Shown: in pieces, positions 54,237 to 62,216 of the stretch | Position numbering within the stretch: the first letter of the stretch is position 1 | How the letters are laid out: each line of letters starts with the position of its first letter | Source of the DNA: ZC4RG25 sp023428365 | Lineage (GTDB): Bacteria; Pseudomonadota; Alphaproteobacteria; Rhizobiales; Hyphomicrobiaceae | Reading direction: 5' to 3' | Assembly (NCBI GenBank): GCA_050283925.1 | Contig: JBNOAI010000011.1 | Coordinates: 1 to 64,000, forward strand | DNA: 64,000 nucleotides | Program-made: the position numbers and the translations under genes | The notes under the pieces: generated by a model | Told to the model about the DNA's origin: nothing | Database searches by the model: none | Seen by the model: the letters and a program-made list of their open reading frames with translations, nothing else

Positions 54237-55267
54237 GCAGTGCAGCAGTCGTTGAGAAAAATGCGGGGCCGCCGTCAACATCCTCCGCTACCGCGCCGAC
54301 GCTGCAGGTCGAGGATCTGAAAACCCACTTCTTCACCAAAGCCGGGGTGGTGAAAGCCGTCGATGGCGTCAGCTTCCAAGTCGGCGCCGGTGAGGTGCTC
54401 GGTCTCGTCGGTGAGTCCGGTTGCGGCAAGTCGATCACCGGTTTTTCCATCCTCGGATTGATCGATCCTCCCGGACGCATCGTGTCGGGCGCGATCCGGT
54501 TCCAAGGCCGTGATGTCGCCAGCCTGGGTTACGATGAAGCACGTCACCTGCGCGGCAATCGCATCGCGATGATCTTCCAGGACCCGATGATGACGCTCAA
54601 TCCGGTCCTGCGCATCGACACGCAGATGGTCGAGGCGATCCAGGCCCATCGCAGCGTTTCGCGGGCAACGGCTCTGAAAGAGGCCCGCGATGCGCTGGCG
54701 CAGGTCGGCATTCCGTCTCCCGAACGGCGGCTGACAACCTACCCGCATGAACTCTCCGGCGGCATGCGCCAGCGCGTGGCCATCGCCATCGCTTTCATCA
54801 ACAAGCCCGATCTCATCATTGCCGACGAGCCGACGACCGCGCTCGACGTGACGATCCAGGCGCAGATCCTGCACGTGGCCCAACAGCTCTGTCGCACCAG
54901 CGGCACCGCCATGATCTGGATCACGCACGATCTCGCCGTCGTCTCCGCCCTCGCGGACCGCATTGCGGTCATGTACGCCGGCCGCATCGTCGAACAGGGC
55001 GAGGCATCCGACGTCATCGGCCAACCGAGGCATCCTTATACGCATGGATTGATCGGCTCAGTGCCCAGTCACAACGCGCGCGGGCAACGTCTCGTGCAGA
55101 TCCCCGGCATGACGCCTTCGCTCATCAACCTGCCCGAAGGCTGCGCCTTTCGCACCCGCTGCAACCGCTCGCAACCCGATTGCGTGCGCGAACCACCGCT
55201 GACAAGGCCCGCTCCAAACCGTGAACTCAGGTGCTTCCATCCCGTGCCGCTGGAAGGAACGTCATGA
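54233..55267 (+). CDS. Oligopeptide-type ABC transporter ATPase, DppD-like
   Basis: A 344 aa ATPase. After a 25-residue Ser/Thr/Ala leader it shows Walker A GLVGESGCGKSITGF, Q-loop MIFQDPMMTLNPVLRI, signature LSGGMRQRVAIAIAF, Walker B LIIADEPTTALDV and H-loop IWITHDLAVV. The C-terminal CAFRTRCNRSQPDC cysteine segment is typical of oligopeptide ATPases (PF08352-like tail). The ATG at 54233 overlaps the DppC stop; the frame extends upstream, but that part is out of frame with real permease sequence. Confidence 0.93.
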   Translation: MSSAAVVEKNAGPPSTSSATAPTLQVEDLKTHFFTKAGVVKAVDGVSFQVGAGEVLGLVGESGCGKSITGFSILGLIDPPGRIVSGAIRFQGRDVASLGYDEARHLRGNRIAMIFQDPMMTLNPVLRIDTQMVEAIQAHRSVSRATALKEARDALAQVGIPSPERRLTTYPHELSGGMRQRVAIAIAFINKPDLIIADEPTTALDVTIQAQILHVAQQLCRTSGTAMIWITHDLAVVSALADRIAVMYAGRIVEQGEASDVIGQPRHPYTHGLIGSVPSHNARGQRLVQIPGMTPSLINLPEGCAFRTRCNRSQPDCVREPPLTRPAPNRELRCFHPVPLEGTS

Positions 55268-56274
55268 GCTTCGACCTGTCAGCACCCGTTATTGAAGCCA
55301 AGAACCTCAGCAAACGCTTCATCAAGCCGGTCGATCTGGCGGGTCGTATTGTGTCGCGTCTCGGTGGCGGCGAGATCGAGGAAATCGTTCACGCGGTCGA
55401 CGATGTCAGCCTGACCGTCGCCAAGGGTGAGGTCGTCGGTCTGGTCGGCGAATCCGGGTGCGGGAAATCCACCCTCGGCCGCATGATCGCCGATCTTCTC
55501 AGGGCAACGGAAGGGCAAGTCCTGTTCAAGGGACGCGCACGCGATGGACTGGCCGCGCAGGATGCCAAGGCCGCGCGACTGGCCGTGCAAATGATCTTCC
55601 AGGATCCCTACGCCTCGCTCAATCCGCGCATGCGCGTGGAAGCCATCATCGGCGAAGCGCCGCTCGCGCACGGTCTCGTCAGCCGCGCCGAGCTTGGCGG
55701 CTACATCGCGGATGTGATGCGGCGCGTCGGGCTCGATCCGGAACTGGGCAAACGCTACCCGCATCAGTTTTCAGGCGGGCAACGCAGCCGCATCGGCATT
55801 GCCCGCGCGCTTGCCGTGAAGCCGGAATTCCTGGTCTGCGATGAGGCAATCGCAGCGCTCGACGTTTCGATCCAGGCGCAGATCATCAATCTGTTCATGG
55901 ATCTGCGCGAGACGCTGAACCTGACTTATCTGTTCATCAGCCATGACCTCGGCGTGGTCGAACACATCTCGGACCGCATCGTGATCATGTACCTCGGCCG
56001 CATCGTCGAGATGGCGCCGACAGTCGAACTGTTTGCCAAGCCCAATCATCCGTACGCGCAGGCGCTATTGGCGGAAGTCCCGCGGCTCGGGCGCGAGAAG
56101 CGCGAGTTCAAGCCGATCGAGGGCGAGATCCCCTCACCTCTCGATCCGCCGCCCGGATGTCATTTCCATCCGCGCTGCCCGTTTGCCATGCCACGCTGCC
56201 GCGAGGAGATCCCGGCGCTGAAGGAAATTGCGCCGGGCCGTTATGCTGCGTGCCATCTGAACGACGCGGCCTGA
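55264..56274 (+). CDS. Oligopeptide-type ABC transporter ATPase, DppF-like
   Basis: A 336 aa second ATPase. Walker A GLVGESGCGKSTLGRM, Q-loop MIFQDPYASLNPRMRV, signature FSGGQRSRIGIARALA (with Phe-Ser-Gly-Gly start), Walker B LVCDEAIAALDV, and H-loop LFISHDLGVVEH. Note DEAIAALD instead of DEPTSALD: Pro is replaced, catalytic Glu kept. The cysteine tail CHFHPRCPFAMPRC is present. ATG 55264 overlaps the DppD stop by four bases and follows GGAAGGAA. Confidence 0.93.
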   Translation: MSFDLSAPVIEAKNLSKRFIKPVDLAGRIVSRLGGGEIEEIVHAVDDVSLTVAKGEVVGLVGESGCGKSTLGRMIADLLRATEGQVLFKGRARDGLAAQDAKAARLAVQMIFQDPYASLNPRMRVEAIIGEAPLAHGLVSRAELGGYIADVMRRVGLDPELGKRYPHQFSGGQRSRIGIARALAVKPEFLVCDEAIAALDVSIQAQIINLFMDLRETLNLTYLFISHDLGVVEHISDRIVIMYLGRIVEMAPTVELFAKPNHPYAQALLAEVPRLGREKREFKPIEGEIPSPLDPPPGCHFHPRCPFAMPRCREEIPALKEIAPGRYAACHLNDAA

Positions 56275-56278
56275 ACCC

Positions 56279-56872
56279 TCAGGGTGTCTCCATGCCCAAC
56301 GCGATCCGGAAGCGGCGCGCAATCGCCCCGCCATCCTTCACCGGCAGTGACCAGGGGTCTTCGCTGACGGCGATTTTCGCCACCGCAAACACCGGTCCCG
56401 GCGTCTTGAACAAAAAGTCCGCCAGATCATCGGCGGCGCCCTGCTCCGTCACCGTCCGTGTCTGACGAATGCCGAAGCCTTCCGCCACCTTGCACAGGTC
56501 AGTGCGCGCCGCTGTCAGTCCGGTCTGCCGCCCGGTCTCGCCAAACTTCTCATTGTCGAGAACCAGGATGGCGAGATTGTTCGGCGCTTCGGCCGCAACC
56601 ACGCCCAGCGAGCCGATGCCCATCATCATCTCGCCGTCGCCGGTCAGCGCCAGCACGCGACGGTTCGGCTGCGCGAGCGCGACGCCCAGTGCCGTGGAGA
56701 CGGCAAGCCCCATGCCACCCCAAGAATACAGATACTCGGGGCTGTCGCCCGCAGCCGAGCAATCCCACGTCGGTGATCCGAGCCCGGGAACGACCAGCGC
56801 ACCGTTGCGCTTGGCCAGCAAGGACGCCACGAACGGGCGGCGCTGGATCTTGTTCGATTTCGTATCAGCCAT
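56279..56872 (-). CDS. ThDP-dependent decarboxylase, beta (ThDP-binding) subunit
   Basis: A 197 aa protein like the beta subunit of sulfopyruvate or phosphonopyruvate decarboxylases. The ThDP/Mg motif is intact: ALTGDGEMMMGIGSLG, ending with the VLDNEKFGETG block. The protein begins RRPFVASLLAKRNGALVV, as in those subunits. It probably decarboxylates a 2-oxo acid. ATG 56872 follows GGGAGGCGATC. It lies 11 bp after the alpha subunit. Only four bases separate its stop from the ABC ATPase stop, convergent. Confidence 0.87.
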   Translation of the reverse strand: MADTKSNKIQRRPFVASLLAKRNGALVVPGLGSPTWDCSAAGDSPEYLYSWGGMGLAVSTALGVALAQPNRRVLALTGDGEMMMGIGSLGVVAAEAPNNLAILVLDNEKFGETGRQTGLTAARTDLCKVAEGFGIRQTRTVTEQGAADDLADFLFKTPGPVFAVAKIAVSEDPWSLPVKDGGAIARRFRIALGMETP

Positions 56873-56883
56873 GATCGCCTCCC

Positions 56884-57408
56884 TCAGTCCTGTCCGAAAC
56901 CTTTGGCGCCAATCACGCGCTGACTCACGAGAACCGCGCACGAAAAGCCACCATTGAACGCGAGATCGGCCGCACCGACGAATGCCGGAGCAACCTCGTC
57001 AGCCGTATCCGCCGGGAAACACTTCACGCCGACCGCTTCAAGCGCTGGACGCGTCGCCTGTCCCATCTGCACCTGCCATGGATTGAACTCGCCCCATTGG
57101 CCGCGCATCGTCACCAGCATCAGGCATGGCGCACGCATGATGGACGGCAGGCCCAGCGCATTGATGCAGTTTCCGACACCTGACGACTGCATGGCGATCA
57201 TGGCGCGCTTGCCACCGAGCCATTGCCCGGTGACGATCCCCATGCCTTCCTCCTCGGTCGACAGGGTGACGAGCCGGATCTCTCCCTCATCCTTCACCAG
57301 ATTGAGCAGCCGCGTCAGGCCACCGTCGGGGATCGTGCAGAGCGTGGCGATCTTGCGCTTTTTCATTTCGCGGTAAACCGCGTCTGACCAATGGCTTTCA
57401 GCCGTCAT
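56884..57408 (-). CDS. ThDP-dependent decarboxylase, alpha (pyrimidine-binding) subunit
   Basis: A 174 aa pyrimidine-domain subunit. The catalytic Glu region is VTLSTEEEGMGIVTGQWLGG, then AMIAMQSSGVGNCINALGLP and LMLVTMRGQWGEFNPWQVQMG, matching sulfopyruvate decarboxylase alpha (ComD type). The split alpha/beta layout is preserved with the downstream gene. AGGAAACGG precedes the ATG. It is divergent from the BKACE gene over 170 bp. Substrate unknown; acetolactate or sulfonate roles are alternatives. Confidence 0.86.
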   Translation of the reverse strand: MTAESHWSDAVYREMKKRKIATLCTIPDGGLTRLLNLVKDEGEIRLVTLSTEEEGMGIVTGQWLGGKRAMIAMQSSGVGNCINALGLPSIMRAPCLMLVTMRGQWGEFNPWQVQMGQATRPALEAVGVKCFPADTADEVAPAFVGAADLAFNGGFSCAVLVSQRVIGAKGFGQD

Positions 57409-57578
57409 GAGCCGTTTCCTTTAGTAGCGAGCTCCCATGACTTTCTATCCGAGACCTGGACGTGCGGAGCAAGCGTTTTCGGCTTGTGAACGCGCATGCC
57501 ACGGATACGCAGCCAGGGGTGGACGCATCCAGCCCGCTCCTGCCAATATCCGGCAAATGTCTAGGGAGCAGATAATAA

Positions 57579-58457
57579 ATGAAACCGACCATACTAACCT
57601 GCGCGGTGACTGGCACCTTTCCAACGCGCGAGCAAAACCCGAATCTGCCGGTCACACCCGCCGAGATCGCCGATCAGTGTATCGGCGCGGCGAAGGCGGG
57701 TGCCGCAGTCTGCCATATCCACGTTCGCGATCCGGCGACAGGCAAGCCCAGCATGAAGCTCGAATATTATCGGGAGGTCGTGCAACGGCTGCGCTCGTCC
57801 GGGACGGATATGCTCATCAATCTGACGACCGGACCGGGCGGCCGCTTCGTGCCGAGCGATGACGATCCCAGCAAGGCTGGCCCAGGCTCCGCACTGACGA
57901 CGCCCGAAATCCGCACCGAGCATATCGTCGAGCTGAAGCCGGATCTGTGCAGCCTGGATCTCAACACCATGTGGTTTGGCGGCGGCGCCGTGATCAACTC
58001 GCCGCGGAATGTCCGCATCATGGCCGAACGGATGTATGCGGCCGGGGTGAAACCCGAACTCGAAGTCTTCGACACCGGCGACTTCATGCTGGCCAACGAT
58101 CTGTTCGCCGACGGTACGTTGAAGTCGCCCGCGCTGTTCCAGATCGTGACCGGCATCAAGTACGGCATGGCCGCCACGCCGGAGAACATGTGCTACGCGA
58201 AATCTCTGCTGCCGAAGGATTGCGAATGGGCCGCATTCGGCGCCGGCCGCCTCGCCTTTCCGATGCTCGCGCAAGCCTTCATTCTCGGCGGGCACTGCCG
58301 GATCGGCATGGAGGATACGCTTTACCTCGCAAAAGGTCAGCCCGCGCCGCACAACGCCGCGCTGGTGCAACGAGCCGTCCGCATCATTGAAAACCTGGGC
58401 GGCAAGCTCGCAAGCGCCAACGAAGCGCGCCAGATCCTTGGATTGAAGGCGGGCTAA
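57579..58457 (+). CDS. BKACE family beta-keto acid cleavage enzyme
   Basis: A 292 aa (beta/alpha)8 zinc enzyme (former DUF849) that cleaves a beta-keto acid with acetyl-CoA, giving acetoacetate and an acyl-CoA. Zinc ligands His46 and His48 lie in VCHIHVRDPATGKPS and the Glu at about 245 in CRIGMEDTLYL. Position 14 is Phe (TGTFPTR) where Kce, as I recall its sequence, has a substrate-binding Glu, so it is unlikely to use 3-keto-5-aminohexanoate. AGGGAG precedes the ATG. Faces the cupin gene convergently. Confidence 0.92.
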   Translation: MKPTILTCAVTGTFPTREQNPNLPVTPAEIADQCIGAAKAGAAVCHIHVRDPATGKPSMKLEYYREVVQRLRSSGTDMLINLTTGPGGRFVPSDDDPSKAGPGSALTTPEIRTEHIVELKPDLCSLDLNTMWFGGGAVINSPRNVRIMAERMYAAGVKPELEVFDTGDFMLANDLFADGTLKSPALFQIVTGIKYGMAATPENMCYAKSLLPKDCEWAAFGAGRLAFPMLAQAFILGGHCRIGMEDTLYLAKGQPAPHNAALVQRAVRIIENLGGKLASANEARQILGLKAG

Positions 58458-58484
58458 CGGTCGCCGCCATGCGGTGCCAGTAGG

Positions 58485-58521
58485 TCTCCCGGTTGAGGCG
58501 CGATCGCGTCAGACCGGGAGA
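58485..58521. terminator. Hairpin between convergent BKACE and cupin genes
   Basis: TCTCCCGGT and ACCGGGAGA make a perfect 9-bp stem. Inside the loop is another palindrome, CGCGATCGCG. It sits between two convergent stops (58457 and 58535) and fits a bidirectional terminator or transcript stabiliser; no U-tract is seen. Confidence 0.45.
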
Positions 58522-58534
58522 AATCGTGGCAAGA

Positions 58535-58921
58535 TCAACTTGCGGGTTGGTCGAAGAACCTGTTCGGCCGGAGGAAGAACGACAGCACCACCGCGCCATC
58601 CGGCGAATGCGCAACGTGACGGCTGCCGGGTGGCCGCCAGACATAATTGCCCGCGGTCGCAACGCCCTCGCCGTCGGCCAGGCTGCCTTCGAGAACGTAG
58701 CTCTGTTCGATGTCCACGTGCTCGTGATCCGGCAGTACGGCCCCGGGCGCAAGCCGCGTCAGCGCGGTCAGAAGTCCGGTTTCCTTGTCCTCCATCAGCA
58801 CTTTGATATCGACGCCCGGAAATCGCGTCGGCGCCCACGGCAAATCGCTGACAGTGACATAGCGTGACGCGAGGGCCGACAGACCCTCGTGATTTTTCGC
58901 ATTCGGAGTCGTTATGGCCAT
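58535..58921 (-). CDS. Cupin domain protein
   Basis: A 128 aa single-domain cupin. The metal-binding motif 1 is PDHEHVDIEQSYVLEGSL and motif 2 region is GNYVWRPPGSRHVAHSPDG, resembling ChrR-type or hydroxyquinol-side cupins. Start 58921 (MAITTPN) follows GGAGGAAA five bases earlier. It could be a small isomerase, dioxygenase or sensor in the catabolic set; no definite reaction. It is 57 bp downstream of the FAH-family gene on the same strand. Confidence 0.82.
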   Translation of the reverse strand: MAITTPNAKNHEGLSALASRYVTVSDLPWAPTRFPGVDIKVLMEDKETGLLTALTRLAPGAVLPDHEHVDIEQSYVLEGSLADGEGVATAGNYVWRPPGSRHVAHSPDGAVVLSFFLRPNRFFDQPAS

Positions 58922-58978
58922 TGCGGTTTCCTCCACATTGTTTTTCGGACCGCCAAACGACAGGGGCGTTCGCCGGCG

Positions 58979-60163
58979 TTACGGCTTTCCGAACAATCCC
59001 CGCCCGGCAAGATTTCGCATCAGATCGCCGACGCCGAAAGTCCAAGCCGGCGCCTGATCCGACGTCGTCATGCGGTTGGTCAGGCTGCCGAGTTCCGTCG
59101 ACTGGATCGTGACGATATCGCCGACCTTGTGCGTAAAGCCCTGGCCCTTGTCGCCGCGATCCTCCGTCGGGGCAAACATCGTGCCGAGATAAAGCACGGC
59201 GCCGTCGGGATACTGGTGCGTCTTGCCAATCATTTCCGCCGCGAGATCAGCCGGATCACGGGCGATCTCGGACATGCTCGATTTGCCGGACAACTTGAAG
59301 CCGTCCGTGCCCTCGACGGTAAGGTTCACATCCATGCGGCGCACGGTGTCGAGATCGAACGTACCGTCGAAGAAGCGAATGAACGGTCCAACGGTGGCAC
59401 TGGCATTGTTGTCCTTCGCCTTGGACAACAGCAGCGCCGAGCGACCTTCGAAATCGCGCAGGTTGACGTCGTTGCCGAGCGTCGCGCCGACAATCTTGCC
59501 CTTTGACGTGATCACGAGCACGACTTCCGGCTCGGGATTGTTCCAGGTCGAGCGCGGATGAAGACCCGCATCCATGCCGTGACCGACACCCGACATCGGC
59601 TGCGCCTTGGTGAAGATCTCAGCGTCCTCGCCGATGCCGACTTCGAGATATTGCGACCACGCACCTTGCGCGATCAGCACCTTCTTCAATTCCAAAGCCT
59701 CGGGTGAGCCCGGCTTGAGGCTCCGCAAATCACCGCCGAGCTGCTTTTGCACCTGCGCCCGGATCGCTTCCGCCTTCTCGGGGGCGCCCTTGGCCTGCTC
59801 CTCGATGACGCGTTCCAGCAGCGAACGGGCAAACGTCACACCGGCGGCCTTGATCGCCTGAAGATCGATCGGCGCCAGCAACCACGGCTTGCCGCTATTG
59901 CGACCGGCCTCGGGCGTATTCGCGAGGATGTCGGCCAGCGTTCCGATGCGCTCACCGCGACTTGAACGAACGATATCGGCAGCATTCTGCATCTCGCACA
60001 GATCGCGCATCGTCGGCGCATACTGGCTGATATCGAAGACCCCATCCTGACGGATCGCCACGACGGACGGTCCTTTCAAATCCGGACGCCAGACGCGCCC
60101 TGCGAGCGCCCCGGCCGTGCCATCACGCGGCAGCGTTACCTGCTCCGACATCCGGTCTTGCAT
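58979..60163 (-). CDS. Fumarylacetoacetate hydrolase family enzyme
   Basis: A 394 aa FAH-fold protein, of the longer form. The metal ligands are in STWNNPEPEVVLVI (Glu-x-Glu) and GATLGNDVNLRDFEG (Asp), with GPFIRFFDG and GTMFAPTEDRGD downstream. Members hydrolyse or dehydrate 2-oxo sugar acids and dicarbonyls. The ATG follows GGAGGAAAG. Divergent from the dehydrogenase gene across 202 bp containing a possible regulator site. Confidence 0.88.
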   Translation of the reverse strand: MQDRMSEQVTLPRDGTAGALAGRVWRPDLKGPSVVAIRQDGVFDISQYAPTMRDLCEMQNAADIVRSSRGERIGTLADILANTPEAGRNSGKPWLLAPIDLQAIKAAGVTFARSLLERVIEEQAKGAPEKAEAIRAQVQKQLGGDLRSLKPGSPEALELKKVLIAQGAWSQYLEVGIGEDAEIFTKAQPMSGVGHGMDAGLHPRSTWNNPEPEVVLVITSKGKIVGATLGNDVNLRDFEGRSALLLSKAKDNNASATVGPFIRFFDGTFDLDTVRRMDVNLTVEGTDGFKLSGKSSMSEIARDPADLAAEMIGKTHQYPDGAVLYLGTMFAPTEDRGDKGQGFTHKVGDIVTIQSTELGSLTNRMTTSDQAPAWTFGVGDLMRNLAGRGLFGKP

Positions 60164-60257
60164 TGTCAGTCTTTCCTCCGTGGTGTTCTGAGCGGTGCGC
60201 CCAGCGGATCTGCCTCATATCGGCCGTGACCCGCGTTTGACTTTGCGATAAGCTGTT

Positions 60258-60267
60258 ACGTATACAT
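60258..60267. promoter_or_regulatory. Possible GntR/FCD operator
   Basis: ACGTATACAT is a near-palindrome with a perfect GTATAC core, in the divergent region between the FAH-family and dehydrogenase genes. FadR-subfamily regulators commonly bind GTATAC-centred sites, and such a regulator is encoded at 61491. A single copy is weak evidence. Confidence 0.35.
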
Positions 60268-60365
60268 TATTAAAGCCATGATCGACCGCGCACATCGTAG
60301 GTTGTCCTACCGGATTGTGCAAAGTCGGAAGCTGGCCTGGAAACGCACTCAATGGAGTTCTTAGA

Positions 60366-61481
60366 ATGCCCTCGAACGCGCTGCAGATTGCCGTATTCGC
60401 CGGTGACGGCATCGGGCCCGAGGTCATCTCACCTTCAGTAGAAATACTCAAGCTACTCGAATCTCGCGTGGGGGACTTCCACCTCCAGTTCACCGACTAT
60501 CCGGTCGGCGCCGGCTGCTATCTGGAAACCGGCAAGGACATCTCCGACGAGTCGTTCGAGGCCGCACGCGCCGCTGACGCTATCCTTCTTGGTGCCATCG
60601 GTCTGCCCAGCGTCCGCTTTCCGGACGGCACGGAGATTCGGCCGCATCTGAGGATGCGTGACGAGTTCGGCCTTTACGCCGGTGTCCGGCCCGTCAAGGC
60701 CTATGCGAACACGCCTCGCCGGTTGCTCGATGAGCGGGCCGCCAACATCGATCTCATCGTATTGCGCGAATCCACCGAAGGACTGTTCTTCTCGCAGGGA
60801 AAAGGCGAAGTCAGCCACACGGAAGCGCGTGAGACCTTGCGCATCACACGCGCCACCAGCGAGAAGCTGTTCGACGCTGCGTTCAAACTGGCCCGCCAGC
60901 GCAAGGCGCGCGGCGGCAAGGGACGCGTCACTTGCGTCGACAAGTCGAACGTCTTCCGCGCCTATGCCTTCTTCCGCGAAATCTTCACGGAGCGCGCGGC
61001 GCTCTACCCCGACATCGAAGCCACCTATGCCTATGTCGACGCCATGGCGCTCGATCTCATCCGCAAGCCGTGGGACTACGACGTGCTGGTGATGGAGAAT
61101 ATGTTCGGCGACATTCTCTCCGATCTTGGCGGCGGTCTTGTTGGTGGCATGGGCATGGCCTCATGCGCCGAGATTGGCGACAATCACGCGCTGTTCCAGC
61201 CTGCTCATGGCACCGCGCCCGATATCGCGGGACAAGGTAAGGCAAACCCGCTTGCTACCTTCCTGTCCGCAGCCCTGATGCTCGACTGGCTCGGAGAGCG
61301 TCACGGCAATCCGCAGCTGACAGCCGCTGCAGGTATCCTCAACTCTGCAGTTGAAACCGCCTTCGCCAAGGGGCGGCTGCGTCCCATGGAATTTGGTGGC
61401 GATCAGGGATCGAAAGAGGTTACCCAGGAAGTCATCGCCGCCATCGAGCATATCGTCAGCTCCAGGCCGCGGAAATCCTAG
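60366..61481 (+). CDS. Isopropylmalate/tartrate dehydrogenase-like enzyme
   Basis: A 371 aa member of the beta-hydroxyacid oxidative decarboxylase family (LeuB, Icd, tartrate dehydrogenase). Visible are AVFAGDGIGPEVI at the N-terminus, LRESTEGLFFSQG, the YVDAMALDLI substrate/metal stretch, and MENMFGDILSDLGGG plus QPAHGTAPDIAGQ. With a catabolic neighbourhood it is more likely to oxidise malate or tartrate analogues than to make leucine. The ATG follows GGAG. GntR/FCD follows after 9 bp. Confidence 0.9.
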   Translation: MPSNALQIAVFAGDGIGPEVISPSVEILKLLESRVGDFHLQFTDYPVGAGCYLETGKDISDESFEAARAADAILLGAIGLPSVRFPDGTEIRPHLRMRDEFGLYAGVRPVKAYANTPRRLLDERAANIDLIVLRESTEGLFFSQGKGEVSHTEARETLRITRATSEKLFDAAFKLARQRKARGGKGRVTCVDKSNVFRAYAFFREIFTERAALYPDIEATYAYVDAMALDLIRKPWDYDVLVMENMFGDILSDLGGGLVGGMGMASCAEIGDNHALFQPAHGTAPDIAGQGKANPLATFLSAALMLDWLGERHGNPQLTAAAGILNSAVETAFAKGRLRPMEFGGDQGSKEVTQEVIAAIEHIVSSRPRKS

Positions 61482-61490
61482 CCAGCAACC

Positions 61491-62213
61491 ATGCCCAAAG
61501 CCAATCGTTCGGATTCAACCGCTGAAGTGGCAGCCGATAATCTCGAGATCCTCGACCGGCTGCCGCAAACTCAGCGCGCGTATCGCGAGATCAGGCGGCG
61601 CATTCTCGACAACGACATGCCGCCCAATGCTCAGTATCTCGAACAGGAGCTGGCCGACGCACTGGGTATGAGCCGAACCCCGGTACGCGAGGCACTGATC
61701 CGGCTGAGCGATGAGCGGCTGGTCGAAGTGCGGCCGCGCCACGGCGCACGCGTGCTTCCGGTGTCGGTCGATGACATGCGCGAGATCTATGAGCTGATGA
61801 CGGAGCTCGAGGCGCTGGCCGCTCGGATCGTCGCCGAGCGCGGCTTGACGCGCGAGGAACTTCGCGAGATCGAACGCAGTGTCAAAGATATGAATGCAGC
61901 GCTGGAACGGGACGATCTTCTCGACTGGGCCAGGCACGACGAGCTGTTCCACACGCTGCTTGTCGACCTCGCCGGCAATTCGCGCATGAGTCAGGTGGTT
62001 GCGACGTTCCGCGATCAAGCCTATCGCGCACGCATGCAGACCTTGAAACTGCGACCCAAACCGGTGGAATCAAATCGAGATCACGCCGAATTGGTCGAGG
62101 CCATTCGCAATCGCGACGCCGAGCATGCCGCCACCATCCACCGCCGCCATCGCCAGAAGGCAGCGACCATGCTGCTGCAGCTTCTCGCGCGCTGCGGCAG
62201 CGAAGGGCTTTAG
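61491..62213 (+). CDS. GntR family regulator, FadR/FCD subfamily
   Basis: A 240 aa regulator. The N-terminal winged helix (about 23-90: YREIRRRILDNDMPP, LADALGMSRTPVREALIRL) is followed by an FCD ligand domain with metal-binding His/Asp residues in LFHTLLVDLAGNSRM and AIRNRDAEHAATIHRRH. It is cotranscribed with the dehydrogenase and probably controls the whole set. Its stop codon lies inside a small palindrome (62204-62217). Confidence 0.92.
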   Translation: MPKANRSDSTAEVAADNLEILDRLPQTQRAYREIRRRILDNDMPPNAQYLEQELADALGMSRTPVREALIRLSDERLVEVRPRHGARVLPVSVDDMREIYELMTELEALAARIVAERGLTREELREIERSVKDMNAALERDDLLDWARHDELFHTLLVDLAGNSRMSQVVATFRDQAYRARMQTLKLRPKPVESNRDHAELVEAIRNRDAEHAATIHRRHRQKAATMLLQLLARCGSEGL

Positions 62214-62216
62214 CCC

